A stretch of 32,278 nucleotides of DNA from Paenibacillus luteus (GCF_006542765.1 NZ_SKCD01000046.1:1-32278); one strand, 5' to 3'; positions 15,434 to 24,544 are shown, counted from the first letter of the stretch. Numbers and translations: made by a program. Notes: generated by a model from the letters alone, not told the origin.

Positions 15434-16597
15434 TTATTTATGAAGAGCTATCGCTTTAAGAATGACGACAGCAGCTTCTGCACGAGTGGTATTGATTTTC
15501 GCCCTAAAAGTACCATCCTCATAACCGTTAATTAACCCATTTTCGGCTGCCGAAGCTATAGCTTCCGTTGCCCAACTGGAAACATCCGAATTGTCCAAAA
15601 AGCTGACGGACTTACTTGAAACTTCCAGCTTCAACGCGCGGACTACCATCACCGCCATTTGCTCACGAGTAATCAGATCGTTCGGACGGAAGGTATGATC
15701 TTCAAAACCGGAAACAATACCCAAAGCTGCGGCCGTACCAATCAAATCCTTAGCCCAATGGTCGGTTGTATCGTCAAAGGCGCTGCTATCCTTCGCTGTC
15801 AACCGGAGTGCCTTTACCAAGCTGGAGACGAACTCAGCTCTTGTAATAGAGTCATTTGGTTTAAAGGTCCTATCCGTGTATCCGTTGATTGCCCCCGTTT
15901 GAACTAAATCTCGAATATTGGCTTCTGCCCAGTGGCCCTTAATATCGGTCAAGATTGTTTCGCTTGTCGACGGTGAGGGGATCTGAACTCGTTTCGAAAC
16001 GAGAACGGCAAACTTCCCGAAATGGGTGACAGAACCGGATACGGTGGCGCTCGCTTGATCCACCTTCGCATTGTCCAGTACCACCCATTTGTTCGTTTGT
16101 TCATTTAGCCAATAGACTGCTGCTTCACTTTTGTTGAAGTCTACCTTTGACTTGTCGAAAGTAAGTACTATCGTAACTGGCTTGATAAATTCTCCATCGC
16201 TGTTTTTCTTTACTTCGTAAACATTCCCAATCCATTGAAGGGAAACATCTTTAGGCAATTTTGAGATATCGGCCACTTTGTCCACCGTTACTTGAATGGT
16301 TTTGTCCGTAGCCCCTTCCGGAATTGAAAACTTAACGTCACCAAGAGTGAACTCGGCACTGAAGAATGCGCCAACCGTAAAACGATCGGATGGTGCGCTG
16401 CCTCCATCACTGCCACCAGTAGGAGGTGTATCCGGTGTAATCGTAACTGGTGTATAGGCCACAAATTTCGTGAAGTGTTTCGTCCAAATGACAATGTCGC
16501 TTCCAACGGTGATTTTAGCTTCGCCTCCGGCTGCTATTTCACTGTCTGCAGCAGCTTGGGTGTCCGCCGAAATCGTGCCTGTGATCGGCGTAAACAC
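15434..16597 (-). CDS. SLH-domain C-terminal part of the split surface protein
   Basis: 387 codons that continue the frame of the 1,426-aa gene after a single TAA at 16622-16624 and eight further codons. It starts FTPITGTISADTQAAADSEI, the segment that in related surface proteins follows VIP-G directly. A ZU5-like/beta region at about 75-205 (GAFFSAEFTLGDVKFSIPEG) and three SLH domains follow at about 215-270, 275-330 and 335-387 (each with HWA/SWA...I and a TRAE/TREQ/TRAE motif). SLH domains bind pyruvylated secondary wall polymer and anchor surface proteins. There is no signal peptide and no ribosome binding site before the GTG at 16597, so this part alone would not be exported. It most likely is the broken tail of one gene, or is made only by stop read-through. 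Confidence 0.8.
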   Translation of the reverse strand: MFTPITGTISADTQAAADSEIAAGGEAKITVGSDIVIWTKHFTKFVAYTPVTITPDTPPTGGSDGGSAPSDRFTVGAFFSAEFTLGDVKFSIPEGATDKTIQVTVDKVADISKLPKDVSLQWIGNVYEVKKNSDGEFIKPVTIVLTFDKSKVDFNKSEAAVYWLNEQTNKWVVLDNAKVDQASATVSGSVTHFGKFAVLVSKRVQIPSPSTSETILTDIKGHWAEANIRDLVQTGAINGYTDRTFKPNDSITRAEFVSSLVKALRLTAKDSSAFDDTTDHWAKDLIGTAAALGIVSGFEDHTFRPNDLITREQMAVMVVRALKLEVSSKSVSFLDNSDVSSWATEAIASAAENGLINGYEDGTFRAKINTTRAEAAVVILKAIALHK

Positions 16598-16600
16598 GCC

Positions 16601-16631
16601 ACCGATTACAAACCCGACCGATTACAAACCC
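16601..16631. repeat. 15-bp tandem duplication at the nonsense codon
   Basis: ACCGATTACAAACCC occurs at 16601-16615 and again at 16617-16631, a 16-base period. The internal TAA of the surface-protein frame lies within the second copy (16622-16624). A 16-base step is not a multiple of three, so the two copies are read in different frames: one contains the stop, the other encodes GFVIGG. Confidence 0.9.
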
Positions 16632-19600
16632 ATGTTCGGGATTACTAAACGCACCGCATGATCGAAGGTCATTGATACGTCCGAGGAACCTACTTCAATG
16701 ACGGCGTTTACTTCGGCATTATTAACTAATACGCTGCTAGTGCTCAGTACGACCGGTAGTTTTATTGTCCCGTCCCAGCTCGCGGGAGCCGTAATTTTCG
16801 TTCCTTCCGGAATTGCAACGCTCACATTGCCCAAGGAAGTAGCCGATTTTACGTCTATTAGTGGCAGAGTCGCTTCTTTGTTTGATCCCACCGGTACCGG
16901 AGAGACGGTAACATTGGCATCCGTTATGCCTAAGGGAACTTCAATAGATACTGGTATGCCTGGCGTTACCAGTATCGGTGTTGCAGAATTAACTATCGTG
17001 ACTGCCGCTCTTTGCACGATCATTTTATATGTTTTTGTTGTCGTGCCATCCTGCGCAGTCACTGCCACCGTGATCGTGTTGCTTCCCACGCTCAGGCTGA
17101 TCGCTTCCGAAGCCGTTCCGCTCTCCACAGCCTTACCGTTTACCGTCACTGCAGCCTTGCTATCCGCCGCCGTCGGCTTAACTTTCAAGCTGCTAACACC
17201 ATTCGCCAAACTCGCCGCATAGCTCGTTGTGTCCGACACAAACGCCGGATTCAAACTTCCATTCGACAAGCTAAGCGCAATCAGATTCGCGTTGTTGCTC
17301 GCCGGAATCGCCGTCCACTTCGCATACAGTGTCATATTGCCGCTCACCGTATCCGTGCCGAAGCTCCATAGCGTCGTATAGCTTGCTTCACCGTACCAGC
17401 CCTCGAACGTATGCCCCACTCTCGTCGGGTCCGTCGGCTTCGCGATCTTCGTTCCGGCGCTTACTCCGATTGCTGCCGCTACCGCGCTGCCTCCTTGCGT
17501 GTCGTAAGTCACCGTGTACGTCGCTGCCGGAATAACAGTCCACTTTGCATACAGCGTCATATTGCCGCTCACCGTATCCGTGCCGAAGCTCCATAGCGTC
17601 GTATAGCTTGCTTCACCGTACCAGCCCTCGAACGTATACCCCACTCTCGTCGGGTCAGTCGGCTTTGCGATTTTTGCTCCGGCGCTTACTCCGGTCGCTT
17701 CCGCTACCGCGCTGCCTCCTTGCGTATCGTATGTCACCGTGTACGTCGCTGCCGGAATCGCCGTCCACTTTGCATACAGCGTCATATTGCCGCTCACCGT
17801 ATCCGTGCCGAAGCTCCACGGCGTCGTATAGCTTGCTTCACCGTACCAGCCCTCGAACGTATGCCCCACTCTCGTCGGGTCCGTCGGCTTTGCGATTTTC
17901 GCTCCGGCGCTTACTCCGGTTGCTGCCGCTATCGCGCTGCCTCCTTGTGTGTCGTATGTCACCGTGTACGTCGCTGCCGGAATCGCCGTCCATTTCGCAT
18001 ACAACGTCATATTGCCGCTCACCGTATCCGTGCCGAAGCTCCATAGCGTCGTATAGCTTGCTTCACCGTACCAGCCCTCGAACGTATGCCCCACTCTCGT
18101 CGGGTCCGTCGGCTTCGCGATCTTCGCTCCGGCACTTACTCCGGTTGCTGCCGCTACAGCGCTGCCTCCTTGCGTGTCGTATGTCACCGTGTACGTCGCT
18201 GCCGGAATCGCCGTCCACTTTGCATACAGCGTCATATTTCCCAATACCGCATTGAACCTAGGGTCCCATGGCGTTGAATAACTTGTATCGTTGTACCAGC
18301 CTTCAAACGTGTACCCCTCTTTCTCCGGTACATACGGCTGGGCAGTAACATCTCCATAGCTTACTAACACGGGGATGCCGGCTCTGCCATCCTGATAATC
18401 GAACGTTATTGTGTACTTGGTGAGCTCCCATTCGTCAAAGAGGGAGAGATCGTCGCTCACCGTATCGGTATCAAAGTTCCACATTTTTCCTCCACGGATA
18501 TGCCAGCCCTTGAAGGTATAGTGCTCAAACGTCAGATCAGCCGGCTTTTCGAGCTTCGAGCCCGCAAAAACTTTATAGGTGTTCGAGTATCCGCCGTATT
18601 CCGAGATGTAAGTGACTTCGAACATTCTCGTCCATTTCGCGTATATAGAAGTAAAACCCATCACCGTATCGGTATCGAAATCCCATGGTGTTTCAAGGCT
18701 CGCTTCCTTATACCAGCCGTTGAAATAAATTCCTTTGGATCTACTAATCGGATTCGGGGGCTTCGCGATTTTCGCTCCGCGGCTTACATGGAGCAATCGG
18801 GTCTCGAGATCACCTTCAAAGTAGCCGCTTCCTATTTCGAATGTGACCGAATACGTGCTATCCTTCCACTTCGCATACAATGTCGTATCGCCGCTGAGCG
18901 TATCGGTCTCCATATTCCACGGCGTCTCAAGACTTGCTTCCTTGTACCAGCCGTCGAATTCGTACTCACCCTCTTTATAAGGGCCTGCCGGCATCGGAAT
19001 CTTGGCTCCCGGATATAGACCAGTAATGCTGTCCACTTCAATGCCTCCGCGCACGTCGAAAGTAACCGTGTAGCCCGGCTCAGAGAACCAACCCGCATAC
19101 AACGTCATATCTCTGTTGACCGGATCGGCCGAAAAGTTCCACTCCGTCGTCAGGCTTGCATCCTGATACCACCCCGTGAAGATGTACCCCGATTTGGTCG
19201 GGGTTGCCGGAGCCGGAATCGTTCCCAAATAGGTCAACTTGTCCGGAACAGTACTGCCTCCTTGCGTGTCGAAGGTGACCGTGTACACCGCTACCCACTT
19301 TGCATAGAGCGTGGTGTCGGCATTTACCGTATCCGCAGCAAAATTCCATTGTGTCGCATAGCTCGGTTCTTTATACCAGCCTTCAAGATAGTGGCCCTCC
19401 CGAGTTAGAAGGGGAATGCGAATCTTCTCCCCGGGGCCGACGCCGGTCAAGCTCGCAAACGCAGGGCCTCCCTGCGAATCGAAGGATACGGTGTAACTCT
19501 GGCCCTCCGTCCACTTTGCATACAGCGTCATACTCTTGTTCACAATATCCGTCTCGAAGTACCATGGCGTTACATAACTCGCTTCGCTGTACCAGCCCGC

Positions 19601-20902
19601 GAAGGTGTAGCCCTCTCTGACCGGAGAGACCGGAGCGCTGATTGGTCCCTTCGTAACGCCAGTTAGATATGCGATCGTGCCGCTGCCACCCTGCGCTTCG
19701 AAGACGATTGTGTAGGCTTGAACCCACTTCGCGTACAGCGTGAGGTCCGATTCAACTATCTCCGTGTCGAAATGCCATTGCTTGCTGTAACTCGAATCGG
19801 CATACCACCCCAAGAAAGAGTGGCCCTCACGGGTCGTAATCGGCTCGCTAATCGTGGTGCCCGGCATAACGTCCGTCAAGCCCGCGACCGGACTGCCTCC
19901 CTGCGAATTGAAGGTTACCGTAGCCGCCAGCCTCGTTACTGTCAACGTATAGGATCCCTGCGTCGTTCCGTCTTCCGCTGTTACAATAATCGCAATCGTA
20001 TTGCTTCCCACATTCAGAGCAATCGGTCTCGATGCGCCGCCGTTTGGCGACGCTTCTCCGTCTACCTTGATTGTTGCAAATTTACTTCGCGTCGTCGGCG
20101 TAACCGAAATACTGCCCACGCCGCTCGTAACGCTTGCCGCGAATTTTGAATTGTCCGTCGAATCCCTCGCAATCGTGCCGCTAGATATTGTCAAAGCGTT
20201 TAAATAAGCATCCGAAGCGGCCAATCGTTTGACCTTAACCGTGTAGATTCTCGTTGTCGTGCCGTCTTGGGCCGTCACCTTCACCGTAATCGTGTTCGTA
20301 CCCAAGCTCAGATCGACGGAATTATCCTTGCCGCTTGTCGCCGGTATCCCGTTTATCGTTACCGTGGCCGCGATATCCGACAAATCCGGCTTCACAAGAA
20401 GCCTTCCCATGTCGGTAACGGAGCCTATGTCGTAATTCGGCAAACTCGAGTTGAATCCTAAACCAAACGGTCTCTTGTCTTCCGTAGTTATGTTCAAAAA
20501 GCTCAGTTTCGCGTCGCTGCCCGGAAGCCCCGCACGGGTTACCGTCAAGGTGTGGTTTCTCTGCGCACCGTCTTCCGCCTTGACCAGAATTGCAATTGTA
20601 TTAACGCCAACATCCAGGGCAATCGCTTCCGAAGCGCTGCCGCTGTCCACATCCTTAGCGTTTACCTGAATTGTCGCTTTGCTGTCCTGCGCCGTAGGCG
20701 TAACCGTGATTTCACTCACATCGTTCGCCACGTCTGCGTAGTAACTCAAAAATAACGCGTCCGACTTATCCTCGTAAGCCGTTCCGCCGGACATCGTCAA
20801 TCCGCTTAGAAACGCATTAGCGTTCGCGGCAGAAGCATAAGAGGGAAGTAATCCCGCTAGCATGCACAATACCGTGAATAAATAAAAACCGCGCTTCATC
20901 AT
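16622..20902 (-). CDS. Giant secreted surface protein: cadherin-like and InlB B-repeat domains (N-terminal part)
   Basis: 1,426 residues with a Sec signal peptide (cleavage expected after ASA near residue 26). Three cadherin-like beta-sandwich domains follow at about 28-110, 125-225 and 230-325 (each ending in a GTNTI-V-AEDGTT-Y-LTV pattern). Then come twelve InlB-type/Listeria-Bacteroides repeats of about 70-75 residues (YTVTFDTQGGS...FxGWY...LYAKW) to about residue 1200, then a fourth cadherin-like domain (about 1205-1300) and a beta-rich stretch ending at an in-frame TAA. Such proteins are extended surface adhesins or S-layer-associated fibres. The last four InlB repeats are almost identical in DNA. 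The SLH anchor lies beyond the stop codon, so this product would be released rather than wall-bound. AGAGGAG lies about 12 bases before the start. The promoter at 20948-21016 looks activator-dependent. Confidence 0.88.
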   Translation of the reverse strand: MMKRGFYLFTVLCMLAGLLPSYASAANANAFLSGLTMSGGTAYEDKSDALFLSYYADVANDVSEITVTPTAQDSKATIQVNAKDVDSGSASEAIALDVGVNTIAILVKAEDGAQRNHTLTVTRAGLPGSDAKLSFLNITTEDKRPFGLGFNSSLPNYDIGSVTDMGRLLVKPDLSDIAATVTINGIPATSGKDNSVDLSLGTNTITVKVTAQDGTTTRIYTVKVKRLAASDAYLNALTISSGTIARDSTDNSKFAASVTSGVGSISVTPTTRSKFATIKVDGEASPNGGASRPIALNVGSNTIAIIVTAEDGTTQGSYTLTVTRLAATVTFNSQGGSPVAGLTDVMPGTTISEPITTREGHSFLGWYADSSYSKQWHFDTEIVESDLTLYAKWVQAYTIVFEAQGGSGTIAYLTGVTKGPISAPVSPVREGYTFAGWYSEASYVTPWYFETDIVNKSMTLYAKWTEGQSYTVSFDSQGGPAFASLTGVGPGEKIRIPLLTREGHYLEGWYKEPSYATQWNFAADTVNADTTLYAKWVAVYTVTFDTQGGSTVPDKLTYLGTIPAPATPTKSGYIFTGWYQDASLTTEWNFSADPVNRDMTLYAGWFSEPGYTVTFDVRGGIEVDSITGLYPGAKIPMPAGPYKEGEYEFDGWYKEASLETPWNMETDTLSGDTTLYAKWKDSTYSVTFEIGSGYFEGDLETRLLHVSRGAKIAKPPNPISRSKGIYFNGWYKEASLETPWDFDTDTVMGFTSIYAKWTRMFEVTYISEYGGYSNTYKVFAGSKLEKPADLTFEHYTFKGWHIRGGKMWNFDTDTVSDDLSLFDEWELTKYTITFDYQDGRAGIPVLVSYGDVTAQPYVPEKEGYTFEGWYNDTSYSTPWDPRFNAVLGNMTLYAKWTAIPAATYTVTYDTQGGSAVAAATGVSAGAKIAKPTDPTRVGHTFEGWYGEASYTTLWSFGTDTVSGNMTLYAKWTAIPAATYTVTYDTQGGSAIAAATGVSAGAKIAKPTDPTRVGHTFEGWYGEASYTTPWSFGTDTVSGNMTLYAKWTAIPAATYTVTYDTQGGSAVAEATGVSAGAKIAKPTDPTRVGYTFEGWYGEASYTTLWSFGTDTVSGNMTLYAKWTVIPAATYTVTYDTQGGSAVAAAIGVSAGTKIAKPTDPTRVGHTFEGWYGEASYTTLWSFGTDTVSGNMTLYAKWTAIPASNNANLIALSLSNGSLNPAFVSDTTSYAASLANGVSSLKVKPTAADSKAAVTVNGKAVESGTASEAISLSVGSNTITVAVTAQDGTTTKTYKMIVQRAAVTIVNSATPILVTPGIPVSIEVPLGITDANVTVSPVPVGSNKEATLPLIDVKSATSLGNVSVAIPEGTKITAPASWDGTIKLPVVLSTSSVLVNNAEVNAVIEVGSSDVSMTFDHAVRLVIPNMGL
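17301..18200. repeat. Four near-identical 225-bp tandem units inside the surface-protein gene
   Basis: Units begin at 17301, 17526, 17751 and 17976, each marked by GCCGGAAT at its start. Each encodes one 75-residue InlB-type repeat (TYTVTYDTQGGSAVA through LYAKWTAIPA). They differ by scattered single bases, while the eight older repeats upstream in the protein are strongly diverged. This points to recent expansion by unequal recombination and makes the copy number prone to change and to misassembly. Confidence 0.92.
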
Positions 20903-20947
20903 GAAGTCTCAACACTCCTCTTACAATCGTTATTAAACCTGTCTTCT

Positions 20948-21016
20948 ATTATAAAAGAAAGACTAATAGATTTGACCCGCCCTTTCGGGTAGGTCGGCAA
21001 CACTAAATCGGGTAGG
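20948..21016 (-). promoter_or_regulatory. Activator-type promoter of the surface-protein gene with paired CCTACCCGA boxes
   Basis: On the minus strand a perfect -10 TATAAT (20953-20948) has only a poor -35, GTCAAA (20976-20971), 17 bases away. Directly upstream are two exact copies of CCTACCCGA (20993-20985 and 21016-21008) 23 bases apart, about two helical turns, centred roughly 48 and 71 bases before the expected start. Direct repeats beside a weak -35 are what a MalT/LuxR-type activator uses, and such a regulator gene lies immediately upstream on the same strand. Its binding here is inferred. Confidence 0.55.
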
Positions 21017-21094
21017 CTTTTTATCGCTGCATGCTCTGCCGAACGCATAAGAGACAGTACCTATAGGCACTGTCTAAGAGCTTTATCCCCGCTA

Positions 21095-23653
21095 TTATCG
21101 CCTCAAACCGGATGCCGGTGCTGCTTTGACTCGTTGAATCGCTTGCACCCGATTATGTACCCCTAACTTGCGATAGACATTCTTTACATGGAACTTTACC
21201 GTGTCCAGAGTAATACTCAGTTGATCGGCTATCTCCTTATAGATCAAGCCCTCCGTGAGCAAAACAAGCACCTGCTCTTCCTTCTCAGTCAGCACCTCAT
21301 CCGGCAAAAGCTTATTGGACCGACCATTGCCAGCAGCTTCAAGAAGCAGGCGAATATATTTCAATTGCGACGGTGACATCACAGCATCTTGCCGTTCGTT
21401 TAGAAGATCGGCCAGCATTTCAACCATCAGCGGACCCTCGTCGAGAAAACTGCGAATATAACCCGCCGGTTCCGAGAGTTGCAAGGCGCTTTGCAAGGGA
21501 GCAAACGCCGCTTCAGGACGATCGGATTGCCGAAGCACCATACTCTGCACGATCTTCAGCTTGATTCGGCCCCGCAAACGATTCTCCTTGTCTGCCAGAT
21601 GTTCCAGTTGTTCGAGCAATTGCTGTGCGTCCTCTGTCCGGTCGTTCGCTGCAAGAACTCTTGCCAGAACCAGATACTCCTCGTAATGGCGGTCCGAGAC
21701 TTCATCAGAAGGCGACATCCCGCTCTGCTCCAACCAATCGTATGCTTCCCGAAGCTGCCCCTGATTTAGGAAAAGCCGGGCTTGCTCCGCTATGATTCTC
21801 CTCCAAATAACTTGCCGATCGGGCGAATCGACGCTCGAGCCGAACTGGCCAAGCCATTCGACCGCTTGACATCCACTTCCCACCGCCTGTTGAAGCCCCG
21901 ATGAGACAATACCGAGCTGAATCCAAATCCATACGTTAGTCCGCAAATCCTCTCGGCTCATCGCTTGTCCGAGATACGACTCCGCCTCTTCCAACCGGTT
22001 CCACTCGTATAGAAGCAGGACATACGACAAATACAGGTAGCCGATATGCGGATAGACTCTTTTCTTCTCCCATGCCTTAATCCACTTCAGCAGAAATTGT
22101 TCCACCTCGCGAAGTTCGTCGGTCAGCGAGAGAAGATCCATAAACCCTTCATGCCCCTGATACCGTTTGCTTGATGATTGCTGGAAACTGCTTCCCTCCG
22201 GCAAATACAGCTCCGACAGCTCAAAATAGTGTGAAGTCAGCGGCAAGTTCTGCTGTAAATACGAGAAAATCCCGCCTAGATAATAGAGATTGCCAATCAA
22301 CTGATTCCATTCGGGCTCAGGGATAAAGGCTTTCATGGCTTGGAACCGCTTTTCTGCTTGTTCGATCCTGTGCAGCCCTTGACTCCATTTTCCATCCAGC
22401 AATAATTTAGAGATGTAGAACAATTCGAACGTCGGCTTGTGTGCGTAGCTGCTCTCCGGCAAGGACGCAATCCATCTTAAAAGCACATTGCTCTTCAATA
22501 ATAGGAGAGCCGGCATAATACGTTCGATAAGCCGAACGGCGTCCTCTGACTGCTGCGCCTTAATGTAATGCTCCACCGCCTCTTCGTAGAGCCTTTCAGA
22601 CTCATGCCAAATCGCAGCCCGACGATGAGATTGTTTCCACAGCTCCGGATGTTCCTTGGCGCTCAGTTGCTGCAGAAACTCGGCCAAAAGATGGTGATAC
22701 CGGAACCAATAGCGCTGTTCGTCCAAAGGAATAATAAACAAATTCAACTGCTCTAATCGCTCAAGTTGGCCCTGGCTGTCGGTTTGTCCCGTTACCGCTG
22801 CGCACAACTCCCCGTTCATACGGCTCAGAACGGAGGTGGATAGCAGGAATCTCCGCAAGGATTCCGGCAAGTCCACGAATACTTCTTCCAATAAATAATC
22901 GGAGATTTGACGCTGTCGGCCGTTGAACTGACGAATGGTATCAGCGATATTGCCGCTTCGTTTCAGCGTGATGGCCGCAAGCTGAAGTCCGCTCACCCAG
23001 CCCTCCGTTTGTTGAAATAATGCGACGACTTGCTGCTTCGTTAGCGATAAGTCCGTCGTCTCCCGGAAGAAAACAATCCCCTCCTCCAGCTCGAATCGCA
23101 CGTCCTCGATTCTAATGACATGCATCTCGCCTTTTGCAAGAAGCCTGGTCGTGGGAAAAGGCACCTCGGTACGGCACGCGATATAGAGATGAACATGCTG
23201 AGGCAGATGTTGCAGCATATATCGGATCGATTCGTTTACAGGTGCATTGTAAATGACATGGTAGTCGTCCAGAATCAGAACAAAATCGCTGTCAATCGTG
23301 CTAAGTTCATTTAAAAACGCCGCAATGGCGGAATCAATGGAAGACGCCGACTCCTGTTCTAGCAGAAAGCCTATTGATTCACCGAAACGCGGCAGCCTTT
23401 CTCGTATGGACGCCACAATACAGCTCCAGAACGCGCTCCAATCGTTATCGTACTTATCCAGCGAAACCCAGGCAACCAGAGAGCCGCATTGCCGCGCCCA
23501 TTCGCTTAATACTGTCGTTTTGCCGTAGCCGGCTTGGGCAGACAGCACCGTCAGCTTGACCTCCATGCCTTCCTCCAGTTTTCGCGTCAGCCGAGGCCTT
23601 TCAATCAGTGCTTTTCGCGCAGGGGGAATAAGAAATTTTGTGCTTCTAATCAT
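21095..23653 (-). CDS. MalT-like (LuxR-family, STAND ATPase) transcriptional activator
   Basis: An 852-residue regulator built as in MalT: an N-terminal NTPase with Walker A AGYGKTT (41-47) and Walker B LILDDYHVI (about 125-133), a winged-helix region (RYWFRYHHLLAEFLQ), a long superhelical TPR-like sensor region (about 340-770) and a C-terminal LuxR helix-turn-helix (LTEKEEQVLVLLTEGLIYKE through KLGVHNRVQAIQ, about 785-845). Proteins of this type bind ATP and an inducer, oligomerise and activate promoters through direct repeats. GGAGG lies 8 bases before the ATG. It sits directly upstream of the surface-protein gene on the same strand with a 190-base gap. A weak hairpin (21052-21058 with 21069-21075) has little T-tail, so some read-through into the surface gene is possible. 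The inducer is unknown. Confidence 0.92.
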   Translation of the reverse strand: MIRSTKFLIPPARKALIERPRLTRKLEEGMEVKLTVLSAQAGYGKTTVLSEWARQCGSLVAWVSLDKYDNDWSAFWSCIVASIRERLPRFGESIGFLLEQESASSIDSAIAAFLNELSTIDSDFVLILDDYHVIYNAPVNESIRYMLQHLPQHVHLYIACRTEVPFPTTRLLAKGEMHVIRIEDVRFELEEGIVFFRETTDLSLTKQQVVALFQQTEGWVSGLQLAAITLKRSGNIADTIRQFNGRQRQISDYLLEEVFVDLPESLRRFLLSTSVLSRMNGELCAAVTGQTDSQGQLERLEQLNLFIIPLDEQRYWFRYHHLLAEFLQQLSAKEHPELWKQSHRRAAIWHESERLYEEAVEHYIKAQQSEDAVRLIERIMPALLLLKSNVLLRWIASLPESSYAHKPTFELFYISKLLLDGKWSQGLHRIEQAEKRFQAMKAFIPEPEWNQLIGNLYYLGGIFSYLQQNLPLTSHYFELSELYLPEGSSFQQSSSKRYQGHEGFMDLLSLTDELREVEQFLLKWIKAWEKKRVYPHIGYLYLSYVLLLYEWNRLEEAESYLGQAMSREDLRTNVWIWIQLGIVSSGLQQAVGSGCQAVEWLGQFGSSVDSPDRQVIWRRIIAEQARLFLNQGQLREAYDWLEQSGMSPSDEVSDRHYEEYLVLARVLAANDRTEDAQQLLEQLEHLADKENRLRGRIKLKIVQSMVLRQSDRPEAAFAPLQSALQLSEPAGYIRSFLDEGPLMVEMLADLLNERQDAVMSPSQLKYIRLLLEAAGNGRSNKLLPDEVLTEKEEQVLVLLTEGLIYKEIADQLSITLDTVKFHVKNVYRKLGVHNRVQAIQRVKAAPASGLRR

Positions 23654-23686
23654 GATTGATTCCTCCGTAAGCTGATTAATCCATTT

Positions 23687-23716
23687 ATATAATCGGTATT
23701 CGATTTATTTTGACAA
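23687..23716 (-). promoter_or_regulatory. Possible promoter of the MalT-like regulator gene
   Basis: On the minus strand TTGTCA (23716-23711) and TTATAT (23692-23687) are 18 bases apart, about 30 bases before the start codon. Nothing else recognisable as a gene lies in 23717-24039. Confidence 0.4.
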
Positions 23717-24039
23717 TTATCCTTTTTATTCTCTAAATAATGACTCAACCTCAGTATCAGTGTTTGACATGCAATGAACGGACACCATGTACTTCTGTCA
23801 AAAGAGTTGACACTGTAAATTGGTCAATTCGTAAAATTATATGACTGTAATATAGTGCCAAACAGCTCAGCCACCCGGAGCGTGAAGTTAGACGACCGAA
23901 CAGCTAAAAAGATACAACCTTTTTCCATAAATTTTATCATAAGTAGCGTAAGTAACATGCTCGACTAGCACAACGTGGCGTTGGTTTTTCTCCATAAAAA
24001 AATACAGAGCGACGGCGACAAACTCACCTTGCTCTGCTT

Positions 24040-24335
24040 CAATAGATATTTAAAAATAGATTCATCCAATCTTCTCAGCACACTGTCCTGCCGCAGGAGC
24101 ATTGTCCCCAGTGATGTACGAAAAAATTCCATCCATACCATCGACTGCTGTCGGAAAATAACTATTTTTTTCTTGGGCTGCATCGATCTTCTTTCGCATC
24201 CTTGCCATGACTTGATCATGATCAAGCAATTGCATCCCCGTTACGTGTCAGAATTACGGGTTCATGCAGTTCATGACAAAGCTTTGAAAACCCATTGTAG
24301 TCCTGTCTAATTGTCGTTGATGGCTTAATATGCAC
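24040..24335 (-). pseudogene. Decayed type II toxin-antitoxin pair (Phd/YefM-like antitoxin, ParE/RelE-like toxin)
   Basis: On the minus strand a GTG at 24335 begins HIKPSTTIRQDYNGFSKLCH, continuing ELHEPVILTRNG, the N-terminal DNA-binding pattern of Phd/YefM antitoxins. The frame then hits a stop, and after a shift an antitoxin-like C-terminus follows (LDHDQVMARMRKKIDAAQ). This runs on into a ParE/RelE-like toxin start (YFPTAVDGMDGIFSYITGDN, then APAAGQCAEKI). A further shift and stop follow, with a fragment DESIFKYL in another frame; the toxin's C-terminal half is missing. The layout (antitoxin then toxin) fits a type II module, but it has at least two frame disruptions and no intact toxin. 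The identification rests on pattern resemblance of short segments. Confidence 0.6.
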
Positions 24336-24481
24336 GTTGTACACTTCTTTTCGAATAGCATTATTCTACTAAATAATATCAAGCAGGTTGGACATTTAAT
24401 CCCTATCCGAAGGATTCTCTTGCGCTACTTCGGCGCGAATCGAGTTTCGCCTTTTTTCGTGTTGACTCCAAATAAAAAAAC

Positions 24482-24516
24482 ACATCGCCCAAGGCACAAG
24501 CCCCATATGGCGATGT
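24482..24516 (-). terminator. Terminator retained behind the second sseA remnant
   Basis: ACATCGCC (24482-24489) pairs with GGCGATGT (24509-24516), and the minus strand continues with GTTTTTTTATTTGG. The sequence is closely related to the terminator of intact sseA (shared CATATGG and CGATGTATTC), and the likeness continues past the T-run into a GTGTTGACT motif. Confidence 0.8.
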
Positions 24517-24544
24517 ATTCAAGATCCGCATACTGTATTACCGC

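Noticed and set aside
16601..16631. Phase variation of the SLH anchor by changing copy number of the 16-base unit
   Set aside because: In the incoming frame the first copy met always contains the TAA, so adding or losing copies cannot restore the frame.
17012..20755. Many plus-strand and minus-strand open frames overlapping the surface-protein gene
   Set aside because: They are shadow frames of the repetitive, GC-rich coding sequence. They repeat with the 225-bp units, are rich in Arg, Ser and Cys, and lack ribosome binding sites.
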